DNA of 64,000 bases, from NCBI GenBank assembly GCA_964531265.1, contig CAZHDW010000004.1, positions 62,001 through 126,000 of the forward strand, in the 5' to 3' direction. Numbering within the stretch: the first letter of the stretch is position 1; each line of letters opens with the position of its first letter. Source of the stretch: Hominenteromicrobium sp964531265. Lineage in GTDB: Bacteria; Bacillota; Clostridia; Oscillospirales; Acutalibacteraceae. Both the position numbers and the translations under genes were made by a program. Shown here piece after piece: positions 43,876 through 50,282 of the stretch. Below the pieces are notes generated by a model. The model saw only the letters and a program-made list of their open reading frames with translations. It had not been told where the DNA came from and ran no database searches.

Positions 43876-45858
43876 ATGAAAAGCTCAGCATTTCCCTTTA
43901 AGCAAACTCATCTGGATTTCCACACTTCGCCGGATATACCCGGTATTGGCTCAAAGTTTTCCAAGGAAAACTTTCAGCGCGCTCTCAAGAAAGGACATCT
44001 TGACAGCATAACCGTGTTTGCAAAATGCCACCACGGAATGTGCTACTACCCGACTGAAGTGGGAACAATGCATCCTCACCTCGATTTCGACCTCACCGGA
44101 GCCATGGTGGAGGCTGCTCATGAAATCGGCGTTCGTGCACCTATTTACATTACGGCCGGCTGGTCGGAGCTTGATGCCGTTGCCCATCCGGAGTGGCGCG
44201 CTGTCAACGCTGACGGCACATTCCAGTGCACGGATGACTTTGAAGCCACTGCATCCCCGGGAAAGCCGAGAAGACAGACGGCATGGCAGACCATGTGTCT
44301 GAATGATGGCCCATACGCCGAGCATATCTATGCCACGGCAGAAGAGGTTTGCAAGCGCTACAAGGATGTCGACGGACTCTTTTTCGATATTTGCTTTATT
44401 GGCGATGTGTGCTACTGCGAAACCTGTAAAAATGGAATGCGCGACATGGGACTTGACCCCGATAATGAGCAGGATGCAAAGCACTATTACATAGTTAAGC
44501 GCCAAAGCTTTATGCAGAAATGCACCGATATACTGAATAAGTATCATCCCGGAGCCACTATTTTCTTCAACAGCGGTGGCGCCGACCAGTACAGGACTCC
44601 TCTCCACCCCTACCAGACACATTTTGAAATGGAGGATCTGCCCACCGCTTGGGGCGGCTATGATAAGCTGCCGCTGCGCGCCAAATTCTTTGCAAATACC
44701 GGCAAAAGCTATCTCGGCATGACGGGTAAATTTCACCTGGCCTGGGGAGAATTCGGCGGCTTTAAATCCGCAGAGGCTCTAAAATATGAGGTTTCCATGA
44801 TGGCTCTTTACGGAGCCGGCTGTTCCATAGGCGACCACATGCATCCGGACGGTGAAATGGAAATACAGACCTATGAGAACATCGGCTACGCATATAAATA
44901 TCTTGAGAAGATAGCTCCGTACTGCTATAACGGAGAATCCACCGCGAATATCGGCCTGTATCTCTCCCCATGTCCCGACGCAAACGAGGGCCTTTCCTCA
45001 ATTTTGGTCGAAAATCAGCTTGACTACAGTGTTATCCATAACAACAACTTTGCAAAATACGATACCGTTATTATCCCGGAGAAAACAGTTCTTGACGACG
45101 AGGCTCTCTGTTTGCTAAACGAGTATCTGGCAAACGGCGGCAAGCTCGTCTTTATGGCCGATGCACTCGTGAAAAACGGCAAATTCCAGATAGACTGCGG
45201 CATCAAGTATCTCGGCACACCGGAATACGACTGTGACTACCTCGTTTCCTCCGAGGTTCATCCGTTCATTCCGAACGCTCCGATGCTTTGCGACATACCC
45301 GGCCACAGAATCGAAGCCGACAAAGGCACTGAGGTTCTGGCCGAGCTGCTGACCCCGTATTTCAGCCGCACATATGCGCATTTCTGTGGACATAAAAACA
45401 CACCGCATGATAAGGCTTCAACACACTATCCGGCAATCGTAAAATCCGGCAATTTGGTTTACCTGTCCCACTCCCTGCCGCGCCAGTATTACACCTACGG
45501 CTCACCGTATCATAAGTCCTACTTCATGATTGCACTGAACACCATATATTCCGGCGGCGCATTACAGGTGACCGGAATGCACGCTCAGGGACGCTGCACC
45601 ATGATACACCAGCCGGAAAACCACCGTTACTGTATCAACATGACCTATGCAAGCCCGATCAGACGCGGCTGTGCGGAGATAATCGAGGATATAGTGCCGA
45701 TCTTCAACATCGGCGTTACCGTAAACACTCCGACTCTGGTAAAGAATGTCATGCTTCCGCTGACCGGCGAAGTCCTGCGCTTTACGGAGTGTGAGAACGG
45801 AATTCAGTTCACACTTCCCAAGCTGCAGTGCCACACGACCATTGTTGTTGAATACTGA
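43876..45858 (+). CDS. Putative glycosidase, GHL6 domain plus GH42-like trimerisation domain
   Basis: A 660-residue cytoplasmic protein. The N-terminal half is TIM-barrel-like and matches the hypothetical glycosyl hydrolase 6 pattern (LDFHTSPDIPGIG, FAKCHHGMCYYPTEVG, IYITAGWSELD, HPEW). The middle holds a cysteine-rich loop (FIGDVCYCETC). The C-terminal half resembles a beta-galactosidase trimerisation (amidotransferase-like) domain from about 335 (VIIPEKTVLDDEALCLLNEYL). Related proteins include fucosidase-like families such as GH151, but I could not assign catalytic residues. AGGAGAG precedes the ATG. Probably co-transcribed with GH95, so a fucosylated substrate is likely. Confidence 0.75.
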   Translation: MKSSAFPFKQTHLDFHTSPDIPGIGSKFSKENFQRALKKGHLDSITVFAKCHHGMCYYPTEVGTMHPHLDFDLTGAMVEAAHEIGVRAPIYITAGWSELDAVAHPEWRAVNADGTFQCTDDFEATASPGKPRRQTAWQTMCLNDGPYAEHIYATAEEVCKRYKDVDGLFFDICFIGDVCYCETCKNGMRDMGLDPDNEQDAKHYYIVKRQSFMQKCTDILNKYHPGATIFFNSGGADQYRTPLHPYQTHFEMEDLPTAWGGYDKLPLRAKFFANTGKSYLGMTGKFHLAWGEFGGFKSAEALKYEVSMMALYGAGCSIGDHMHPDGEMEIQTYENIGYAYKYLEKIAPYCYNGESTANIGLYLSPCPDANEGLSSILVENQLDYSVIHNNNFAKYDTVIIPEKTVLDDEALCLLNEYLANGGKLVFMADALVKNGKFQIDCGIKYLGTPEYDCDYLVSSEVHPFIPNAPMLCDIPGHRIEADKGTEVLAELLTPYFSRTYAHFCGHKNTPHDKASTHYPAIVKSGNLVYLSHSLPRQYYTYGSPYHKSYFMIALNTIYSGGALQVTGMHAQGRCTMIHQPENHRYCINMTYASPIRRGCAEIIEDIVPIFNIGVTVNTPTLVKNVMLPLTGEVLRFTECENGIQFTLPKLQCHTTIVVEY

Positions 45859-45872
45859 ATAAGCTAAAAGAA

Positions 45873-45911
45873 AACCGCTGCACTCGACCAAAAAATCAAG
45901 TGCAGCGGTTA
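45873..45911 (+). terminator. Bidirectional terminator between GHL6 and isomerase genes
   Basis: A perfect 12-bp stem (45873-45884 with 45899-45910) between two converging genes. T/A runs flank both sides weakly, so it can end transcripts from either direction. Confidence 0.7.
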
Positions 45912-45933
45912 AATTATTTATTGATAGTCAAAA

Positions 45934-46701
45934 TCAATCAAGTGTGCGCAGGAAATCGATGCAGCGCTTGACCTCTTCGAGACCTGTCGGCTGAAGGCCC
46001 TCGGACTCAACAACGCAGAGAATGTTGTTCTTCTTTGCCCACTCACAAACAGCCTTAACCGGAGCTTCGCCGGAGCCGAGGGAGTAGCCTGTTACATTGT
46101 TATGTACGTTGTCGAAATTCTTGTCCTCCTTAGCGGACGGAACGCCATCCTTAAGGTGAACCATTCTGATTCTGTCCTTATACTCCTCAAGGAACTCGAT
46201 GACATTCAGGCCGGCATTGAAGAGCCAGAAAGTATCAACCTCAACGTCTGCGGTTGTCTTCTCAAGAACCTCGTTCTCGAAAACGATACCGTCGGCAGTC
46301 GGGAAGAACTCTCTTGAATGGTTGTGGTAGCCGAGTCTGATGCCGTTCTCAGCAAGCTTCTTCTGTGCGTTATTGAGTGTCTCGATAACGGCAGCGGACT
46401 TCTCGGGTGTGGACCAGTCACAGCCGGGAACGATGAGGTTTGTGCAGCCGATAGCCTTGTGGTAAGCGATAGTCTCATCCAGCTTTTCCGGTGCGATGAG
46501 ATCCATTCCGGTATGTGTGCCGGAGCAAATCAGGCCGTACTCGTCAAGCCATGCCTTTACATCCTCTGCGGCATTGCCGAAGAAGCCTGCAAACTCAATG
46601 TACTTGTAGCCCATTTCAGCTACCTTCTGAAGTGCATCCTTAAGGGATGTGCCTGTGATGTCTCTAACAGAGTACATCTGAAGTCCGTATTCTGTTCTCA
46701 T
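45934..46701 (-). CDS. Sugar-phosphate isomerase/epimerase-like TIM-barrel protein
   Basis: A 255-residue protein of the xylose isomerase-like TIM-barrel family (AP endonuclease 2 fold). It starts TEYGLQMYSVRD, followed by GYKYIEFAGFFGN, and has metal-binding-type segments (GYHNHSREFF, EVDTFWLFNAG, IRMVHLKDG). Members isomerise or dehydrate sugars, inositols and keto-acids; the substrate is unknown. GAGGAGG six bases before the ATG at 46701 decides the start. It has its own promoter and converges on the glycosidase pair. Confidence 0.85.
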   Translation of the reverse strand: MRTEYGLQMYSVRDITGTSLKDALQKVAEMGYKYIEFAGFFGNAAEDVKAWLDEYGLICSGTHTGMDLIAPEKLDETIAYHKAIGCTNLIVPGCDWSTPEKSAAVIETLNNAQKKLAENGIRLGYHNHSREFFPTADGIVFENEVLEKTTADVEVDTFWLFNAGLNVIEFLEEYKDRIRMVHLKDGVPSAKEDKNFDNVHNNVTGYSLGSGEAPVKAVCEWAKKNNILCVVESEGLQPTGLEEVKRCIDFLRTLD

Positions 46702-46833
46702 GTTAATTTTCCTCCTCAAAAGCTTGCATCCTCAAGCCCCGTGCCTGAGAAATGACAGCTTTGCTTTATTTACTGCGGACAATGGTATTTTGCAGCAATC
46801 AAAGCAACGCCGCACTGCCCAAAGTCCACAATA

Positions 46834-46861
46834 ATAATAGCACTGTTTTGGTTATTGTCAA
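46834..46861 (-). promoter_or_regulatory. Sigma-A promoter of the isomerase-like gene
   Basis: Minus-strand perfect TTGACA (46856-46861) and TATTAT (46834-46839), spacer 16 bases, giving a leader of about 125 bases with no clear fold. Confidence 0.6.
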
Positions 46862-46900
46862 GAGTTTTTAAGTTAAATAATTCCAAATTATATAAATAAT

Positions 46901-46924
46901 GTTGCCCGGCATATACCGAGCAAC
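46901..46924 (-). terminator. Weak terminator of the 92-residue protein gene
   Basis: GTTGC-CGG pairs with CCG-GCAAC across one mismatch (46901-46924) and is followed on the minus strand by ATTATTTATAT. The T run is broken, so confidence is modest. Confidence 0.45.
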
Positions 46925-46997
46925 ACAATTTACATAATATTCTGTTTATAGCTTATACTTCCGTGTATGCTACAGTAAAACCGTCTTCACTCCTACA

Positions 46998-47276
46998 TTA
47001 TGCTACCGAAGCCAGCTTTTGAAAAACGCGGCTGTTTACCTCTAAGTAATAATTCAACTCTGCATCGTTCATCTCACCGTCATCCCATTCCTCAAAGGCT
47101 TCGTTCACATTGACCATCTCCGTCATCAGCTTGCCGTAATCTGCCAGCAGCTTCAAATCAGTCGGATCGTCATTATACTTCTTCATGAATTCGCAGTACT
47201 CATCGGAGAACGCTTCAAGACTGTCTCCGTAAGAGTTTTTAACATCCGCATCCTTACGCTTTCTGCTGAAATACAT
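46998..47276 (-). CDS. Small acidic protein of unknown function
   Basis: A 92-residue protein, acidic and helical by composition (EAFSDEYCEFMKKYNDD, FEEWDDGEMNDAELNYYLEV), with no membrane segment. The first dozen residues are basic. I do not recognise a family. GGGGGT precedes the ATG at 47276, which supports translation. It is divergent from the acetyltransferase gene at 47396. Confidence 0.6.
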   Translation of the reverse strand: MYFSRKRKDADVKNSYGDSLEAFSDEYCEFMKKYNDDPTDLKLLADYGKLMTEMVNVNEAFEEWDDGEMNDAELNYYLEVNSRVFQKLASVA

Positions 47277-47339
47277 TAGCTGTACCCCCTAACAGGGAAT
47301 GTGGATTTCGCGAACCTGCACAAGCGAAGTGCTCACCGC

Positions 47340-47367
47340 TTGATTTTCTCAAGTGGAGCGGTATAAT
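47340..47367 (+). promoter_or_regulatory. Promoter of the RimJ/RimL-like acetyltransferase
   Basis: TTGATT (47340-47345) and perfect TATAAT (47362-47367), spacer 16 bases. The -35 overlaps one arm of a 6-bp inverted repeat (CAAGCG/CGCTTG, about 47320-47341), a possible operator. Confidence 0.6.
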
Positions 47368-47395
47368 AAGAAAAAAACTCAATGGAAGTGATAGA

Positions 47396-47950
47396 ATGAA
47401 CGCAGATATCGACATCGGTAATGTTGAGCTGAAAACCGAGCGCCTTATATTGCGCCCGTGGAAGCCGGACGATGTGTATGATTTTTATGAGTACGCCAGC
47501 GTTGACGGCGTGGGCCAAATGGCCGGCTGGCCGCCGCACAAGAGCATTGAAGACAGCAAAAGGATACTGGACATATTCATAAGCGGCAAAAAGACCTTTG
47601 CACTTGAGCACGACGGCAAGGTTATCGGCTCACTTGGGATTGAGAAATACGACGAAAAATTCTACCCCGAGATGTCCGAGCCCTCCGGCAGGGAGATCGG
47701 CTATGTTCTTTCGAAGGACTACTGGGGTCGCGGACTTATGCCTGAGGCTGCTATGGCCGTTATCAATTACCTTTTTGAAGTGGTAAGGCTTGATTTCATC
47801 ATTGTCGGTCATTTTATCGACAACACCCAATCTGCACGAGTGATTGAAAAATGCGGCTTTAAATACAACAAAACGATACCCTTTGAGACAAGCCTCGGCA
47901 CTGTTATGGATTCAATAGAATACATACTTTATCGCAGCGACAGAAGCTGA
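47396..47950 (+). CDS. GNAT acetyltransferase, RimJ/RimL type
   Basis: A 184-residue N-acetyltransferase using acetyl-CoA. ELKTERLILRPWKPDDVYDFYEYA at the start is the RimJ/L hallmark. The acetyl-CoA-binding motif A is seen as GREIGYVLSKDYWGRGLMPEA, followed by NTQSARVIEKCGFKY. Targets of this subgroup range from ribosomal protein N-termini to small amines; none is assigned. GGAAG precedes the ATG. Confidence 0.88.
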   Translation: MNADIDIGNVELKTERLILRPWKPDDVYDFYEYASVDGVGQMAGWPPHKSIEDSKRILDIFISGKKTFALEHDGKVIGSLGIEKYDEKFYPEMSEPSGREIGYVLSKDYWGRGLMPEAAMAVINYLFEVVRLDFIIVGHFIDNTQSARVIEKCGFKYNKTIPFETSLGTVMDSIEYILYRSDRS

Positions 47951-47960
47951 AAATAAACGT

Positions 47961-47998
47961 AAAAATGCCCTCCTTACCACAAAAGGTAAAGAGGGCAT
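47961..47998 (-). terminator. Terminator of the DUF5685-DnaJ-membrane protein unit
   Basis: A 13-pair stem with one mismatch (47965-47978 with 47985-47998), followed on the minus strand by TTTTT. It can also act weakly on the converging acetyltransferase transcript. Confidence 0.8.
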
Positions 47999-48028
47999 TC
48001 CCATATTCAATATTAATTCAGCGCCGTA

Positions 48029-48565
48029 CTATCTCAAAAGCTTGATGACAGCGGGGTGTATGCGCCTGACGTACTGGACTATCAGGCCGTTCATGGTGTA
48101 ATCGTAAAGGACAAAAACCACATTCAGCAGTACTGCCAAAATCGGTATGGATATCCAGCCGTACGGAAGCATCTCAGCGACCGGTATCGACAGCAAAAAT
48201 ATACTCAGTACCGTTTCCGCAACCATAGCGGCATTGAACGCCAACAGCTTCAACGTCCAACGCAATACCGAATTCTTGATGAAGCTGAGCTTGCCATAAA
48301 GTGCAGGATAATAGCCGAAAAACGCTATATAAAACAGCACCGCTTCGCGATCCGGCACGATGAGCACGGATATGACCGACACCACCGCATAAACCGCCAG
48401 GCCGTACCTGACACTTGTCTCCGCAACGACCGCTATCACAAAGCACCCTGCAATAGCAGGAAGCGCAAGCGTCGCAGCAGGAATAATCCCCGTCAGGAAC
48501 ATTATTACAACCGACAAGGCAGCTATCATTCCGCAAAGCGTGACCTTGGAGGCATTTGTTCGCAT
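48029..48565 (-). CDS. Multi-pass membrane protein of unknown function
   Basis: A 178-residue very hydrophobic protein with about five transmembrane helices (about 10-30, 35-65, 73-90, 105-130 and 138-158). The organisation resembles small transporter S-components (ECF type), but I cannot name a ligand. It starts 15 bases after the DnaJ-domain gene on the same strand, and a terminator follows. Co-occurrence with a J-domain protein and DUF5685 suggests one conserved unit. Confidence 0.65.
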   Translation of the reverse strand: MRTNASKVTLCGMIAALSVVIMFLTGIIPAATLALPAIAGCFVIAVVAETSVRYGLAVYAVVSVISVLIVPDREAVLFYIAFFGYYPALYGKLSFIKNSVLRWTLKLLAFNAAMVAETVLSIFLLSIPVAEMLPYGWISIPILAVLLNVVFVLYDYTMNGLIVQYVRRIHPAVIKLLR

Positions 48566-48580
48566 CTAAATCGCCTCCGT

Positions 48581-49222
48581 TTAGCAGCAGGGTATCAGAT
48601 CTCCACCCATGCACTCACAGCAGCAGTCGGCGCAAATGAGCGAGTTACATATATCACAGGTATTGCAGCCACCGACATTATTCATGTGCATGTTCGGGTT
48701 GTATCCGCCGTAAAATCCGCTTCTCTGGTTCATGGCCTGATTCAGCGCCGACTGATACTCCGGATTGCCCGGATCCATCTGGCAGGCACGCGTAAAGTGC
48801 TCCTTAGCCTCTTCAAGCCAACCTCTGCGGTATAGCACGGTACCCTTGAGGAAATACCACTCCGCATTGCGGCTCTCCACAGGAACGCCGTTCAAAAGCT
48901 GCTCTGCATCGGCAATACGACCGGACATGATGTAATTTCTTACGTCGCTGAAGCTTGACGATGCATTGCTTCCGGCTGTGGAATAACCGCCATATGAATA
49001 ATTGCTGCGTGAATATCCACCGGCAGCTCTGTTCTTGCGCTGAGCAATTATCGTATCGTAAGCCTCGTTTATCTCCTTCATCTTCTCCCCTGCAAGCTCT
49101 GCCAAGGGAGTATCCGAATACTGGTCGGGATGATATTTCTTAACCAGTGCTCTGTAAGCCTCTTTAATTTCTTCGTCAGTCGCTGTGGCGGAAACGCCAA
49201 GTACCTTGTACGGATCAGTCAT
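48581..49222 (-). CDS. J-domain (DnaJ-like) protein with TPR and cysteine-rich tail
   Basis: A 213-residue co-chaperone-like protein. The J domain (about 3-65) has the HPD motif in VKKYHPDQYSD, which stimulates DnaK ATPase. After a Gly/Ser/Tyr-rich linker come helices resembling one or two TPR units (NAEWYFLKGTVLYRRGWLEEA, HFTRACQMDPGNPEYQSAL). The last 30 residues have nine cysteines (CNTCDICNSLICADC and more), probably binding metal. It lacks the DnaJ zinc fingers and C-terminal domains, so it is not the housekeeping DnaJ. AAAGGA stands ten bases before the chosen ATG; a TTG two codons earlier is possible. Confidence 0.88.
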   Translation of the reverse strand: MTDPYKVLGVSATATDEEIKEAYRALVKKYHPDQYSDTPLAELAGEKMKEINEAYDTIIAQRKNRAAGGYSRSNYSYGGYSTAGSNASSSFSDVRNYIMSGRIADAEQLLNGVPVESRNAEWYFLKGTVLYRRGWLEEAKEHFTRACQMDPGNPEYQSALNQAMNQRSGFYGGYNPNMHMNNVGGCNTCDICNSLICADCCCECMGGDLIPCC

Positions 49223-49224
49223 TC

Positions 49225-50169
49225 TCAAATATTCCTTTCAATTTCATTAAGTCTATCCTTTTTCTTATCATTAACATGCAAAAAGAGTATCTCCCGCTGC
49301 ATTTCGGGCAAACCTTTTTTTACTATATTATCAATAATACCAGAAAATCTTCCGTTCGGCAATAGGTTAACTGCCGGATACAGCCTTGAAAGTGAACCGT
49401 TCAGCACGGCATTGCACTCTGCATCCGCCGCTTTACGCTGCTCCTCCGACAGCTCACTGCCGCGCTGCCCGGATAGCTCCAGCTTATCTATGAACGGATT
49501 AAACCTGCTGTTTTTGAGATCCTTCGGCAGATCGTCGGCGGCATCCATTATATACACCCATCGGCCGAGAAAATAGCCTATCTGCCTCAGCACCGTCTTC
49601 TCAAGCTCGTTTTCTCCGAGCTCATCACAGATAGTCTCGAGCATTTCGGCTGTCGGGGCACTGCATGCATCTATCGACGGCTTATCCATGCTTTCTACCT
49701 CGCGCTGCCGATTCATCATTTTTTCAACTGCGTCATGTATGAAGGGATAGTCCGCCGAAGCCTTTTTAAACGACCTTTTCAGCATGAGATAAAGCATTTT
49801 CGCTCCTGTACGCCTCAAAAAGCCCTCATCCTCGTTATTATCTATCAGCTTGAATGCGGTGGTTATTACGCATAACGCCGCCGCTTTTCTAAAACATTCC
49901 TCAGAATAGCTGTCACCGTCAGCCGGGCATACATACTTGCATTTTTTGAGAGGGTTGCATGTACAGCATTTTTTGACCATTCTCAGCTTGGATTCACGCT
50001 GATTCAGAGCAAGTATCGCATAAAAGGTACAGTCATAGGTAAGTGCGAAGCGTGATATTATCCCGTAATTGTCACCAAGAGCCTTGCACACCTCGCAATA
50101 AACGCCCTTGTATGCATCATATTCCTTAACAAGCAATTCACCCTTGAACGGACGCACATATCCAAACAT
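49225..50169 (-). CDS. DUF5685 family protein
   Basis: A 314-residue protein of unknown function. The N-terminus FGYVRPFKGELLVKEYDAYK, YCEVCKALG and LTYDCTFYAIL match DUF5685, followed by a cysteine cluster (KKCCTCNPLKKCKYVC, about 67-82). The second half is helical and has an acidic motif, YIMDAADDLPKDLKNSRFNP (about 210-229), like the second Asp-rich motif of isoprenoid synthases. GAGGGGTGAG precedes the ATG. The end meets the J-domain gene start within two bases, so the three genes to 48029 look like one operon. Confidence 0.75.
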   Translation of the reverse strand: MFGYVRPFKGELLVKEYDAYKGVYCEVCKALGDNYGIISRFALTYDCTFYAILALNQRESKLRMVKKCCTCNPLKKCKYVCPADGDSYSEECFRKAAALCVITTAFKLIDNNEDEGFLRRTGAKMLYLMLKRSFKKASADYPFIHDAVEKMMNRQREVESMDKPSIDACSAPTAEMLETICDELGENELEKTVLRQIGYFLGRWVYIMDAADDLPKDLKNSRFNPFIDKLELSGQRGSELSEEQRKAADAECNAVLNGSLSRLYPAVNLLPNGRFSGIIDNIVKKGLPEMQREILFLHVNDKKKDRLNEIERNI

Positions 50170-50244
50170 TTCCCACTCACCCCTCTTAAGCTTATTCTAC
50201 TCGATTACAGCCGTAATGTGTTGAACAGTTTGTAAATTAAAGCA

Positions 50245-50276
50245 GCACACAGCCACATGGAAGCGACTGTGTGCCA
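50245..50276 (-). terminator. Terminator of uvrA
   Basis: GCACACAG (50245-50252) pairs with CTGTGTGC (50267-50274), seven bases below the uvrA stop codon, followed on the minus strand by CTTTAATTT. The T run is imperfect. Confidence 0.6.
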
Positions 50277-50282
50277 TTATTT

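Noticed and set aside
40981..47276. Toxin-antitoxin partners in the two small unknown genes
   Set aside because: Each small gene stands alone with its own control signals, has no overlapping partner and shows no toxin or antitoxin motif.
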